A DNA stretch of 64,000 nt from Agaribacterium haliotis (GCF_002312815.1 NZ_NKQJ01000002.1:239014-303013); one strand, 5' to 3'. Positions 45,775-55,441 are shown, counted from the first letter of the stretch. Notes: generated by a model from the sequence alone, not told the origin. Numbers and translations: made by a program.

Positions 45775-48700
45775 ATGATGAACGCTCAGGATAGACTCAA
45801 TAAGCTGTACGCAGAGATAAACACCGTCATCTTAAAACGCCAAAACCCGGTCACAGGATTGTTACCGGCGAGCACCGCCGTCAACGCCCACGGTGATTAC
45901 ACCGACGCCTGGGTCAGAGACAACGTCTACTCTATCCTCGCCCCTTGGGCGCTGAGCATGGCGATGAAACGAGCAGGACATAAAGAGCGCCAGGATGAGT
46001 TAGAACAGGCCACTATTAAATTAATGCACGGCCTGTTGCAATCTATGATGCGCCAGGCCGATAAAGTCGAGCAGTTTAAACACAGCCTCAATCCTCTCGA
46101 CGCCCTGCACGCAAAGTACGAAACCGCCACCGGTTTAACCGTTGTCGCCGACGACGCCTGGGGCCACTTGCAAATTGACGCGACATCTATTTTTCTGTTG
46201 ATGATGGCGCAGATGACGGTCAGCGGCCTTCGTATCGTGCGCACCTATGATGAAGTCGATTTTGTACAGAACTTAATTTATTACGTAAGCTCTGCTTATC
46301 GCAGCCCCGATTACGGCATCTGGGAGCGCGGCAATAAAATTAACAACGGCAAAACTGAAATTAACGCCAGCTCACTCGGCATGGCCAAAGCCGCTCTGCA
46401 AGCGCTGGATGGTTTGAACCTGTTTGGCAAAGGCGCAAGCGAACGCGCTGTTGTGCACACCGTTGCCGACTCCATTTCTCTTGCCCGCAACAGCCTCGCA
46501 CAGCTTTTGCCGCGCGAATCGATGTCAAAAGAAGTCGACTCCGCCCTGCTCAGTGTTATTGGTTTTCCAGCTTTTGCTGTGGGCGACAACGAGCTGGTCA
46601 CCAAAACGCGCGATGAAATTCTAAAGAAACTCGGCGGCAAATACGGCTGCAAGCGCTTTTTGTGGGACGGCCATCAAACCAGTATTGAAGACCCAAACCG
46701 CCTTTATTACGAACACTCAGAACTTGCAAACTTTGAGCACGTTGAAAGTGAGTGGCCGCTGTTTTTCTGTTACCTCTATATCAATGCGCTCTTTCGCAAA
46801 AACGAAGCCACCGCAAAGTTTTATCGCCACAAAATCGAAACCGTTATGGTCGAAAAGGACGGCTGCCAACTGATCCCCGAGCTTTATTATTTGCCGGAAG
46901 AAAATGTCGCCGCAGAAAAACACGATCCGGGCTCGCAAGAGCGAGTGCCCAACGACAACCTGCCACTGGTATGGGCGCAAAGCATTTATTACACGGCACT
47001 GATGATCGATGAGGGTTTAATCGAGCTCGACGACCTCGATGGTGTCAAACTGCGCTCCAACACCACTCAGTTTAATCACTCCCAGGTTGCGCTTGTGGTG
47101 CTCGCCGAGAGCGACAAGGTTAAACACACGCTGGCCGAAAACGGCATTATCGCCGAAAGCATCGACGATATCGCACCGATTAAAGTGATCAGCGCACCGC
47201 ATTTGGTTGAAGCTTACGCCCAGGTGGGTGCCAACGCGGCGCTCAATTTAACCGGGCGCCCGCGCCGGCGCTTACAGAGTTTGGCCACGTCACAAACTTA
47301 CGACATCAACAATCAACGCTGCCTGTGCTTAAGCTGGATTCAAAGTGAAGAAGACGACTACCGCATGCGCGATGCGCAACTCGTCTGTGACAAGCTCGAA
47401 AAAGAAATTGCCCATATTCGCAAACACTGGCTGAACTCTGAGGCCGCTGTCTTTACCTTGATGATGACCGAAGAGCTGTGCGAAAGTAAAAATGCCCATA
47501 TGCTCTACGCCACACTCAAGGGCCTACAGCTGCGAACCCAACACAGTAATGTCGGCTATGCTTCGGCGAGCCTGGCCTATCGCGCATCGCGTGAAAACCA
47601 GCTGCACGCGCCTAACATCTGCCTAAACCCAATACGCAGTGCCGGCGAGCAAGTACCGCAAATAAACACCGGCCCCAAACAAGTCTACGCCGTGCTCAGC
47701 TGCAAAGACCAGCGCCAGGCCTACGATAAACTACTTAACTTTGTTGAAAACGAACCAATCAGCCACAAAGACAAGCAGTACTGGCTCACTTATATTTACG
47801 AGCAGGCGCAGAGAAAAAATCTGTGGTTAATTGCGCGCCTGGCTTTTATATTGCGCGGCAAAGAGCACGCCGACCTCGCCGACTATATGACTGTGCTCGC
47901 CGCACGCCACTTTAATATTATTATCGGCAGCAGCGACAGCGGTGAATTTGGTTTAAACCCAAGCATGAGCAACGATGAAATTGTCAGCTGCCTAAGAGAC
48001 GTCAGCAATAGCGAAATCGAGCACTGTTTACTGCAGGAAACTCTGGCCGCCATTGGCTCTTTGCAGCGCACGCAACCGCGTTTATTTGCCGGCCTGCGCT
48101 CGATACAACTGCAGCACCTTCTGCGCTATTCTAGCGAACACCCGGCCGACGACTGGACGGCGGAATCGGCGATGGCGCTCGGCGAGCTAAATCCCGGGGC
48201 GCTGTTCCAGAATATTGAAACCGTACTCGACAAGCAGCGCAGCGTTTACAAAGAAGGCCTGAAAAAAGAATTCCCAACGGCGGCATTAAAAAGCGGCGAA
48301 GCCCAGAGCGCAGTCGACACCGACTGGTTTGAGTGGCGAGTTGAACGCGGTTTAATTGTCAGCCTCGACAGGGACTTTCTCGAAGCGATATGGCAGAGCA
48401 TGAGCCATACACGCACCATGGTCTTTGGTGATGCCGGCAGCCAGGAATGTGTTATTGACTGCGATGTTGTGCGCCGCTCAATGACCAGCGGCGAAGAGAT
48501 ATTTGCCAAGCTGATCGATGACAGTATTCAGCAGTTACATCCGCACTATTACAAAAGCGCAATTATTGAAACCCTGCTGGCCTTTACCCGCTTCTGTGAA
48601 AAATATGCAAATGTACAATTTGACGAGGGTTTAAATTTAAGTGAACTGCTCGAAAACGCGGCACATAACTTCTGTTCACTTGAACGCCAGCGCTCACCAG

Positions 48701-48807
48701 CGGCTCGCGATGTGGACATGCTCTTGCAGGAGTGTCCGGATGTGGTTCAGTACTATTTAGAAAAAGCCCTGCAGCAACTCGCTGAAGCCAATCTTGAAAG
48801 TGCTTGA
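45775..48807 (+). CDS. Phosphorylase kinase alpha/beta-like protein (GH15-related)
   Basis: About 1010 residues. The first 420 resemble the GH15-like domain of animal phosphorylase kinase alpha to a striking degree: NPVTGLLPAS, DAWVRDNVYSILAPWALSMA, KLMHGLLQSMMRQADKVEQFKH, DDAWGHLQIDATSIFLL, YGIWERGNKINNG and NASSLGMAKAALQALDGL. The remaining part also has the helical layout of the family. In animals the subunit is regulatory, and whether it hydrolyses glucan is unresolved. No kinase gamma-like gene is nearby. No signal peptide is seen, so it is cytoplasmic. ATG 45775 or the adjacent ATG 45778 is used. Confidence 0.88.
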   Translation: MMNAQDRLNKLYAEINTVILKRQNPVTGLLPASTAVNAHGDYTDAWVRDNVYSILAPWALSMAMKRAGHKERQDELEQATIKLMHGLLQSMMRQADKVEQFKHSLNPLDALHAKYETATGLTVVADDAWGHLQIDATSIFLLMMAQMTVSGLRIVRTYDEVDFVQNLIYYVSSAYRSPDYGIWERGNKINNGKTEINASSLGMAKAALQALDGLNLFGKGASERAVVHTVADSISLARNSLAQLLPRESMSKEVDSALLSVIGFPAFAVGDNELVTKTRDEILKKLGGKYGCKRFLWDGHQTSIEDPNRLYYEHSELANFEHVESEWPLFFCYLYINALFRKNEATAKFYRHKIETVMVEKDGCQLIPELYYLPEENVAAEKHDPGSQERVPNDNLPLVWAQSIYYTALMIDEGLIELDDLDGVKLRSNTTQFNHSQVALVVLAESDKVKHTLAENGIIAESIDDIAPIKVISAPHLVEAYAQVGANAALNLTGRPRRRLQSLATSQTYDINNQRCLCLSWIQSEEDDYRMRDAQLVCDKLEKEIAHIRKHWLNSEAAVFTLMMTEELCESKNAHMLYATLKGLQLRTQHSNVGYASASLAYRASRENQLHAPNICLNPIRSAGEQVPQINTGPKQVYAVLSCKDQRQAYDKLLNFVENEPISHKDKQYWLTYIYEQAQRKNLWLIARLAFILRGKEHADLADYMTVLAARHFNIIIGSSDSGEFGLNPSMSNDEIVSCLRDVSNSEIEHCLLQETLAAIGSLQRTQPRLFAGLRSIQLQHLLRYSSEHPADDWTAESAMALGELNPGALFQNIETVLDKQRSVYKEGLKKEFPTAALKSGEAQSAVDTDWFEWRVERGLIVSLDRDFLEAIWQSMSHTRTMVFGDAGSQECVIDCDVVRRSMTSGEEIFAKLIDDSIQQLHPHYYKSAIIETLLAFTRFCEKYANVQFDEGLNLSELLENAAHNFCSLERQRSPAARDVDMLLQECPDVVQYYLEKALQQLAEANLESA

Positions 48808-48832
48808 TCAAGATGGTGCCAGCTGCTTTTCA

Positions 48833-49696
48833 TTAGCGCCTAGTCGCCGCGAGGCTTAAGTTTTCAATAAAATGAATCACCGGCCCCAGAGCCGGTGATT
48901 TATCTGCACCCTTGGCATAAACCAAGTGCACAGCCTGGTTGCTCTGTATCACATCTTCAACTTGAAACAAGCGCCGATCGAGCAGGTGCTGCTCAACCAT
49001 AGTCTTGGGTAAAAACGCCGCGCCGCGATGATTCAAAATAAATTCCAGGGCGATATGGCTCTGCCCCGTATGCAGCACCGGCGCAACCGGCTCTGGAAAA
49101 AGCCTGGCCTGCTGGAAATTAAACGCCGTGCCCCAGTCGACAAATACCTGCCCCAATGCCGGTACATCTTGCAAACGCACACCGCGGCTATTGCTCACCA
49201 TTATCAGCTGCAACTCACCTATCTTACGCGCTTCAATATCGAGACTGCTCGGCGCATCAAGCACAGTGAAAACATCCAAGCGCCCCCCGAGTAAGGAGCG
49301 AATCAGATGCTGGGGTTTATTAATCTCCGTGCGCATATACAGCTTGGGAAAACGCTGAGCCAGCTGTGGTAACAGGGCCTGTAAAAAGGTATCCCACAAG
49401 TTTGACGTGCCACCTAGCGCAAGTTGCATATTCTTTTTGCTCGGCACACCGACTTCCTGCACCGCCAGTTGCCACGTGGCAAGCATGTTTTCGGCGTGGC
49501 TCAACAGGCGCTCACCGGCTGGCGTCAGTAAAATATTGTTGCGCTTGCGGGTGAACAGAGGCACGCCGAGCGCCTCTTCCAACAGTTTAATGCGGGAGCT
49601 CACCGCACTTTGGGTGAGAAAGAGATTCTCGGCAGCGTGGCCAAAATGGCGTGTTTTAGCCACCTCAAGAAAGGTGCGTAATAACTCAGTATTCAT
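48833..49696 (-). CDS. hdfR: LysR-family regulator, HdfR-like
   Basis: About 287 residues. The N-terminal LysR helix-turn-helix (LLRTFLEVAKTRHFGHAAENLFLTQSAVSSRIKLLEEALGVPLF, read in two parts) is followed by a periplasmic-binding-like effector domain. HdfR of E. coli represses flhDC and is divergent from maoP; the same divergent arrangement is seen here, which supports the name. The ATG at 49696 is chosen to match the family start MNTELLRTFLEV; a TTG at 49714 precedes it. The effector is unknown. Confidence 0.85.
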   Translation of the reverse strand: MNTELLRTFLEVAKTRHFGHAAENLFLTQSAVSSRIKLLEEALGVPLFTRKRNNILLTPAGERLLSHAENMLATWQLAVQEVGVPSKKNMQLALGGTSNLWDTFLQALLPQLAQRFPKLYMRTEINKPQHLIRSLLGGRLDVFTVLDAPSSLDIEARKIGELQLIMVSNSRGVRLQDVPALGQVFVDWGTAFNFQQARLFPEPVAPVLHTGQSHIALEFILNHRGAAFLPKTMVEQHLLDRRLFQVEDVIQSNQAVHLVYAKGADKSPALGPVIHFIENLSLAATRR

Positions 49697-49817
49697 ACCC
49701 CCATTTTCAATCAAAATTTTCTATCGTCAACCACAAAAACTCTTTGTTTTACACCCCAATAGTGCTTCAAGATAATCGCGCCTATTGTTCACCCAACGAT
49801 TGAGTATATTTATCGAT

Positions 49818-50183
49818 ATGTCCAATCCAGCCTCATTTCACAGTAGCAGAAAGTTCTACGCAAACGACCACTACCCCTACGGACTGGCCCGCAGCGGCGA
49901 CTACAACAGTAAACAAAGCGCATTGCTCGAAAACTGCGGTCAAGCTTACGCCGAGCTCAGTAGCGGTAAGCGCAAACCGGTAAATGATGAAGAACAGCGC
50001 TTTGTACTCGTCTGCAAAGGCGAACTGTGCGCTGAAAGCGAACACGAACTGGCCTGGCTGCGCTTTTGCCAAAAGACCGATACCCGCCTGTCTATATCTG
50101 CCTTTGGCAGCCAAGGCAAACAACAAGCGCCCAGCAATTCAGATAACGACGGCGAAACCGCCCTGGACCTAGAAGAACTGTAA
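49818..50183 (+). CDS. maoP: MaoP-like protein (DUF413)
   Basis: About 121 residues of the DUF413 family: SRKFYANDHYPYGLARSGDY, SALLENCGQAYAELSSGKRKPVNDEEQRF and CKGELCAESEHE. E. coli MaoP (YifE) organises the Ori macrodomain by binding a site next to its gene, and it is divergent from hdfR as here. The C-terminal 30 residues are acidic and look disordered, ending ALDLEEL. ATG 49818 fits the family start; 49785 is upstream in frame. The ATP-grasp gene begins one base after its stop, which suggests coupling. Confidence 0.87.
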   Translation: MSNPASFHSSRKFYANDHYPYGLARSGDYNSKQSALLENCGQAYAELSSGKRKPVNDEEQRFVLVCKGELCAESEHELAWLRFCQKTDTRLSISAFGSQGKQQAPSNSDNDGETALDLEEL

Positions 50184-50184
50184 G

Positions 50185-51219
50185 ATGAAAATTTGTTTTT
50201 TAATGTACCCGTGGGATCGTATCGATGCCGAAAACGATTCCACCTTGCGCCTGATTCACGAAGCGGCCAGCCGCTCAATGACCGTCGCGCTAACCACACC
50301 AAACAATCTATCAATCCGCGACAGCGTGCCGTACGCCTTTTGCAATGTGTTAAAAAAAGGCGACAAGGTCAGTGCCAGCGTTCCAAACTTCTATAAAAAT
50401 GCGAGCTTTAAGCGCTGCAAGCTGCCGCTCGCCGGCTTTGACGCGATTGTTATGCGTGCAAACCCGCCGCTGGACACAACAGCATTAAACTTTCTCGATT
50501 CGGTGCGCAATGACGTTTTTATCATGAACGACATTGACGGCTTGCGCATCGCCAACAACAAACTTTACCCCGCGTCATTCAGCGGTGAGGCCGCTCGCTT
50601 TATACCGGCCACTCACGTGAGTAAAAGCCAGGACTACCTTGAGCAAGTTTTTGATGAAAGCGACAGCCCGAAGATGATTATGAAACCTCTGAACGGTTTT
50701 GGCGGCCAGGGTGTGATTGTTATTGAAAAAAGCGCACAACAGAACTTCCGCTCTTTGCTTGAATTTTATATCGGTAGTGATCAGGGCAACTATGTCATCC
50801 TGCAAGATTATATTGAAGGTGCAGACCAAGGTGATGTACGTGTTTTGATGTTAAACGGCGAACCCATAGGCGCAATGCGCCGCGTCCCCAGCTCTAAGGA
50901 TATACGTTCAAACATCAGCGCTGGCGGCAAAGAGGTAAAGCACAGCCTGAGCCGAGAAGAAAAAGCCCTGTGTAAAGCACTCGGCCCGCAACTGGTACGC
51001 GACGGACTGTACCTTGCTGGGCTCGACATAATCAACGGCAAGTTAATTGAGGTAAATGTCCTCAGCCCTGGCGGCATTACCCGCATCAATAAATTAAATC
51101 GCTGTAAGTTACAAAAACAAATTATGGATTTTATTGAGAACGTCGTTTCCGCGCGCGATCTCGTAATTGAGCGAAAGAATGCCTTCCGCAAGGCCATCGA
51201 AGATGCAGAAACTCTCTGA
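50185..51219 (+). CDS. GshB-like ATP-grasp ligase
   Basis: A 344-residue ATP-grasp protein: an N-terminal preATP domain with MKICFLMYPWDRIDAENDST and IVMRANPPLDTTALNFLD, then KPLNGFGGQGVIVIE, QDYIEGADQGDVRVLMLNGE and LAGLDIINGKLIEVNVLSPGG (the metal-binding N-x-x-S-P-G end). This is the pattern of glutathione synthetase, but the position between maoP and a QEGLA metallopeptidase rather than gshA suggests another peptide ligase. Such GshB-like/QEGLA gene pairs recur in proteobacteria, to my knowledge without known substrate. The last 17 bases overlap the peptidase gene. Confidence 0.85.
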   Translation: MKICFLMYPWDRIDAENDSTLRLIHEAASRSMTVALTTPNNLSIRDSVPYAFCNVLKKGDKVSASVPNFYKNASFKRCKLPLAGFDAIVMRANPPLDTTALNFLDSVRNDVFIMNDIDGLRIANNKLYPASFSGEAARFIPATHVSKSQDYLEQVFDESDSPKMIMKPLNGFGGQGVIVIEKSAQQNFRSLLEFYIGSDQGNYVILQDYIEGADQGDVRVLMLNGEPIGAMRRVPSSKDIRSNISAGGKEVKHSLSREEKALCKALGPQLVRDGLYLAGLDIINGKLIEVNVLSPGGITRINKLNRCKLQKQIMDFIENVVSARDLVIERKNAFRKAIEDAETL

Positions 51220-53203
51220 ACAAAAAATTATTGAGCTGATTCACGCCGGTCAGTGTTTTGAATGTGAAAGTAGCGATTCGGGCTTTAGTTTAAAAATTGA
51301 AAGTTGGGCACCGAGCTTGTGCACAGCGTTAAATTCCGGGCACAAGCTGCGCGGCAAACTTCACCCCCTGTGCGCGGCAAGTGAAGAATTGCGCCTGAAA
51401 AGCGAAGCACCGTACAGCGATCAGCTTATTCAAGCCATGCCTATTACCCTGATCGCTCAGGACTCTCACCTAGAGTACGACCTCAGCCGACCGCTTTCCA
51501 ACTGCATCCACAATGAAATAAACGGCAAAAAGCTCTGGCACAAACGCCTACCGCCAAAAGAGCGAGGCATCAGCGTAGATAAACACCGAGCATTTTATCG
51601 CATACTCGATATTCTGATTAGCGAACTTGAGCGCCGTTTTGGCGCACTGGTTATATTTGATATCAATGCGTACCCAAACGATAGCGGCACTGCAAATGAC
51701 GCGAGCTTTAAACTGTTAAGCGAACATATTAACAGCGAACGCTGGCCCAAAGCGGTTGATCTGTGTCTGCAATATCTAAGTCGTATTGAGCTGCCCAATT
51801 TGCCCGTTAATGTCGCAGAACAGCACGTACAAGCAAGTAATTATCTTAGTTTGCATGTCAGCAGCCGCTATGAAAACACCCTGGTTCTGCCTCTTGCGAT
51901 AAAAAAAGTCTTTATTGATGAGCTTAGCGGTGAACCCTACCCGCTGGTAATGCAGGCACTGAAGCAGCAAATGAAGGACGCTCTGGTTGAGCTCAGCACT
52001 TGGTTTGCAAGGCGCTTTACCAGTAAGCGCCGAGCGCGCAAAACCGACATGCTAGCGGATGGCATCGAACCTGCGATTATAAAGTTTGATCGCGCGTTGT
52101 ATCAGCTGGCCAAAAAGCTCGATACTTTGCACTACATCAACCCGATAAATATTGCCGCAGAAAAAAAACAATTCTTCAAAAAAAATGCGAACTACCAGCC
52201 CGACTTCCACTATCGCCAATTAGATATTGACCCCTATCGTTTTCGCGAGCAGCTGTATCGTTTACCCATCGACGACTTGCGCGACCCAACCATACAAAAC
52301 CTCTACCGCGATGTAATTGAATCGCTGAGCCAGAAAATTGCCATGCTGGTACGCGCGGGTAAACCGGGTTTTGTCTACGAGTCGCTGGCATACTACGGCG
52401 AGCCCAGTCTCGCAGACGAACAGAATGCAGGCTTTTTATTACACGCAAACCAGTTCGATGATAGCGAACAACAAAGAGATATTGACTGCAAAATATTACT
52501 AGATCGCTTTAAGCAGAAGGCCTTAGAGTGGAACATGCAATGCAAAACAGAGATCAGCAACAAGCTTGTCGCCTCCGCCATGGTCAGCAACAGCCGCCGC
52601 GCGGTAATTATTTCTAAAAATATAAAAGTGTCAGAGCTTGAAGCCAATGCCCTGCTACACCACGAGCTCGGCGTGCATATGGCAACAACCTTAAATGCAC
52701 TGCAACAGCGCTTAAAAGTATTTTCGCTCGGCCTTCCCGGCAATACCTTAAGCCAAGAGGGCCTGGCCATACTCAATGAATACCAAAGCGGCAATATTAA
52801 TTTAAAACGCCTGCAGGGCCTGGGCCTTCGAGTTTTAGCGGTAAAAGCCATGCTCAAGCACGGCGATTTTCGTCACACCTGGGCCTACCTGGTTGAAGAG
52901 CAGCGTATGGCACACGACGAAGCCTGGACGCTCGCTGTGAGGGTGCATCGCGGCGGCGGCTTCACCAAGGATTACCTGTATTTAAATGGTGTCAGTCAGG
53001 CCCTCGCGCTGCACAGTCAGCGCGATATTCGCAACCTCTACGTCGGTAAAACCGGTTTTGCCTACCTGGATGTGATTGATGAGCTGGTTGAACGCCAAGT
53101 TGTCAGCGCACCTACATACTACCCGGAATTTCTCAAGCAACCGAGCTTAAACAGTGCAGAATTAAACTACCTGATGCGCTGCATTCAGCCAGCTCCGCGT
53201 TAG
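51203..53203 (+). CDS. QEGLA-motif metallopeptidase-like protein (DUF1704, MATCAP-like)
   Basis: About 666 residues of the family annotated as flavohemoglobin expression-modulating QEGLA-motif protein. H487-E-L-G-V-H492 is an HExxxH metal-binding motif, and SQEGLAI follows near residue 518. Eukaryotic relatives (MATCAP) are carboxypeptidases that remove C-terminal Tyr from tubulin; the bacterial substrate is unknown. The ATG at 51203 lies within the end of the ATP-grasp gene, so both are made together. Ligase plus carboxypeptidase suggests reversible modification of a protein tail or peptide, which is inference. The 3' end overlaps the next gene, tail to tail, by four bases. Confidence 0.87.
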   Translation: MQKLSEQKIIELIHAGQCFECESSDSGFSLKIESWAPSLCTALNSGHKLRGKLHPLCAASEELRLKSEAPYSDQLIQAMPITLIAQDSHLEYDLSRPLSNCIHNEINGKKLWHKRLPPKERGISVDKHRAFYRILDILISELERRFGALVIFDINAYPNDSGTANDASFKLLSEHINSERWPKAVDLCLQYLSRIELPNLPVNVAEQHVQASNYLSLHVSSRYENTLVLPLAIKKVFIDELSGEPYPLVMQALKQQMKDALVELSTWFARRFTSKRRARKTDMLADGIEPAIIKFDRALYQLAKKLDTLHYINPINIAAEKKQFFKKNANYQPDFHYRQLDIDPYRFREQLYRLPIDDLRDPTIQNLYRDVIESLSQKIAMLVRAGKPGFVYESLAYYGEPSLADEQNAGFLLHANQFDDSEQQRDIDCKILLDRFKQKALEWNMQCKTEISNKLVASAMVSNSRRAVIISKNIKVSELEANALLHHELGVHMATTLNALQQRLKVFSLGLPGNTLSQEGLAILNEYQSGNINLKRLQGLGLRVLAVKAMLKHGDFRHTWAYLVEEQRMAHDEAWTLAVRVHRGGGFTKDYLYLNGVSQALALHSQRDIRNLYVGKTGFAYLDVIDELVERQVVSAPTYYPEFLKQPSLNSAELNYLMRCIQPAPR

Positions 53204-53856
53204 CGCGAGCTGGCGTGCTGCTGGTTCACATCGGCAAGCAAAGCCTGCCCTTTAACCAGCCACGCCAAACCAAAACTCAAAAATGCCAGGCATTCCAAAT
53301 AAAAAATAAATGGCGTCTGACTGAGGCGATCCTGCATTGTAGGCCAGCAGCCATAAAGCCCGAGCACAACTAAAACCAAAACAATGTTAGCCCCGCACAA
53401 GCGATACAGGCGGTTGCGCCAGCGCTTTTGCCGGCTTATCACTTGCCCGGCATCACTGCGCACAAATAAAACTAAACAAAAAACAGCCAGGCATATCAAA
53501 AACACTATTGCCGCTGCAGCGTGCACAGCGGCGATGGTTTTCTGTAAATCGCTCGCCTCGCCAAGTGGCAAGGTAGGAAAGAGGGCAACAATAATCGCCG
53601 AGACGCCGGCAAGCAGCGATAACAGTCTATCTTGCCAACTGTAACCGTGATAACAGAGCAAAAACACACCGGTACACACATCGATGCCGACAAATACATC
53701 CCTCATGCCAGTGTAATAGTAGTGGCTCATCGACGGCTGCAGGCTCAGGCCAAAAATAAACAAACCACCGAAGTACAGCAGCGCTGGGTGCACGATGGCG
53801 ATAACACCAATTAGGCGGCGAAGCCCCAGATAAGAAATGCTCAAATGTCGGTTCAC
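53200..53856 (-). CDS. Multi-pass inner-membrane protein of unknown function
   Basis: A 218-residue protein with six predicted membrane segments and few charged residues. The segment LQPSMSHYYYTGMRDVFVGIDVCTGVFLLCYHGY, a Tyr-rich stretch before an acidic-basic pair, is the most distinctive part and resembles small uncharacterised membrane proteins. I do not recognise a named family with certainty. It stands alone on the minus strand, divergent from the HtrA-like protease gene with 107 bases between them. Confidence 0.7.
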   Translation of the reverse strand: MNRHLSISYLGLRRLIGVIAIVHPALLYFGGLFIFGLSLQPSMSHYYYTGMRDVFVGIDVCTGVFLLCYHGYSWQDRLLSLLAGVSAIIVALFPTLPLGEASDLQKTIAAVHAAAAIVFLICLAVFCLVLFVRSDAGQVISRQKRWRNRLYRLCGANIVLVLVVLGLYGCWPTMQDRLSQTPFIFYLECLAFLSFGLAWLVKGQALLADVNQQHASSR

Positions 53857-53963
53857 AGAATCCCCTTTCGACTACGGCTTTAGCATATAATCTGCCGCAT
53901 CATAACAAAGCTTGCTACAAGCCCTAAGCAGGCTCACCACAACAACTGTGCGAAGGAAAAAAG

Positions 53964-54992
53964 ATGTTCACTCGCTGCACCCTTTTATCGATTTGTTTAT
54001 TAAGCCTGCTTAGCACCAACATTTACGCTCGCGACTACAGCCGAGCTTATAAACAGGTTAAAGACACCGTTGTCACTATTCATACTAGCCGCACAAGTGC
54101 TGCGCAGACGGTAAGCGGTAAAGTTGATACCAGTTCATCGAGCCTTGGCTCGGGCGTGCTGGTCGGCAACGGCCATATTCTTACCGCCGCACACGTTGTC
54201 CACGCCGAAGACAAACTCGAAGTTAAACTGACCGACGGGCGCAGCTTTAAAGCTCAGACCATCAGTTCGATTGCACCGGCCGACCTTGCCATTATTCGTT
54301 TACTCGACGCGCCGGATAATTTACAAGTCGCTAAAATTGGCGATTCAGACAAAGCCCAGATTGGCGAAGAGATTATGATTATCGGCGCCCCCTACGGTGT
54401 CAGCCAGAGCCTCAGCATTGGCCACATCAGTGGCCGCCGCCAGCAACAAGGCCCGGCCCATGTATTTGAACTTGAGTTTCTACAAACCGACGCAGCCATT
54501 AACAAAGGCAACAGTGGCGGGCCTATGTTTAATTCGCGCGGCGAAGTGATCGGCATCGTCAGCCACATACTGAGCCAAAGCGGTGGCAGTGAAGGCCTTG
54601 GTTTTGCCGGCAGTATCAATATGGCAAAAACTATTTTCCTCAATAATCCGCCGGTTTGGATGGGCATGGAACAGGTGCCACTTAACGACCTGCTGATGCG
54701 TGCACTCAACGTGCCCTATAAAAACGGTTTATTGGTGCAACACACCGCGCCGAGCGGCCTCGGCGCTAAGCTCGGCATTCAGGGCGGCGAGCTGCCGGCC
54801 AATCTCGGCGGCATAGAGCTTGTGCTCGGCGGCGATATTGTTATCAGCATCGGCGATCAGCCTGTCAGCATTGATGAAGAGGGCCTGGCTTATATCTGGA
54901 ATTACCTCAAAAGCCGCAAAAAGGGCGAGCGCATTGACGTTTCTGTATGGCGCCAGGGCCAGCTGCTCAAACTTAACACCATTGTCGACTGA
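53964..54992 (+). CDS. HtrA-like (S1C) periplasmic serine protease
   Basis: A 342-residue exported trypsin-like protease with a signal peptide ending IYA. The catalytic triad is H77 (TAAHVVHAE), D107 (ADLAIIRL) and S184 (NKGNSGGPMF). The C-terminal 110 residues (LNDLLMRALNVPYKNGLLVQHTAPSGLGAKLGI) look like one PDZ domain, so this is DegS-sized rather than DegP-sized. No membrane anchor other than the signal is seen. AAGGAAAAAAG precedes the ATG. The K+ channel gene begins 18 bases after its stop, which suggests co-transcription. Confidence 0.88.
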   Translation: MFTRCTLLSICLLSLLSTNIYARDYSRAYKQVKDTVVTIHTSRTSAAQTVSGKVDTSSSSLGSGVLVGNGHILTAAHVVHAEDKLEVKLTDGRSFKAQTISSIAPADLAIIRLLDAPDNLQVAKIGDSDKAQIGEEIMIIGAPYGVSQSLSIGHISGRRQQQGPAHVFELEFLQTDAAINKGNSGGPMFNSRGEVIGIVSHILSQSGGSEGLGFAGSINMAKTIFLNNPPVWMGMEQVPLNDLLMRALNVPYKNGLLVQHTAPSGLGAKLGIQGGELPANLGGIELVLGGDIVISIGDQPVSIDEEGLAYIWNYLKSRKKGERIDVSVWRQGQLLKLNTIVD

Positions 54993-55009
54993 TCAACTAG
55001 AACTTATAC

Positions 55010-55393
55010 ATGGATTTTGCAATATCGTTTATTGAGCTGCTGCTAGCCTTCCTGGCGCTGCTGTCTCCCATACTGCTGCTACTGTCTGTGCTTATTGTCG
55101 CTGCGGCATTTGTGGCAAAGCGCTATGAAAAGTGGAGCCTGTTAAACACCCTTTATTGGGCCGCGATAACCGCCACCACCGTCGGCTACGGCGATATGCG
55201 GCCGCTGCACCGGCCGTCTAGGATTATGGCGGTGCTCATTGCTGTGCTCGGCATTATGTTTACCGGGGTCATCGTTTCGGCAACCGTCAGCGCCGCCACC
55301 CACGCACTTGAGATCCATACCGACCAAGGCACGATAGAGCGCATAAAAACGCGCTTAAAAGAAAAACAAATGCGAGAAGCCCTGGAAAGGTAA
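55010..55393 (+). CDS. Small two-segment potassium channel
   Basis: A 127-residue membrane protein with two long hydrophobic segments (about residues 8-33 and 70-95) around a pore loop carrying the selectivity filter TVGYGD (about residues 60-65). It has the layout of KcsA: a tetramer of two-segment subunits. The charged C-terminal helix (TIERIKTRLKEKQMREALER) may be cytoplasmic and drive assembly. There is no regulatory RCK domain. It lies 18 bases behind the HtrA-like protease gene; a functional link is not known. Confidence 0.88.
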   Translation: MDFAISFIELLLAFLALLSPILLLLSVLIVAAAFVAKRYEKWSLLNTLYWAAITATTVGYGDMRPLHRPSRIMAVLIAVLGIMFTGVIVSATVSAATHALEIHTDQGTIERIKTRLKEKQMREALER

Positions 55394-55441
55394 GCCCGAA
55401 GGCAAAGACAAGCTATTCAAAAAAACAAACAAGAAAAACCC

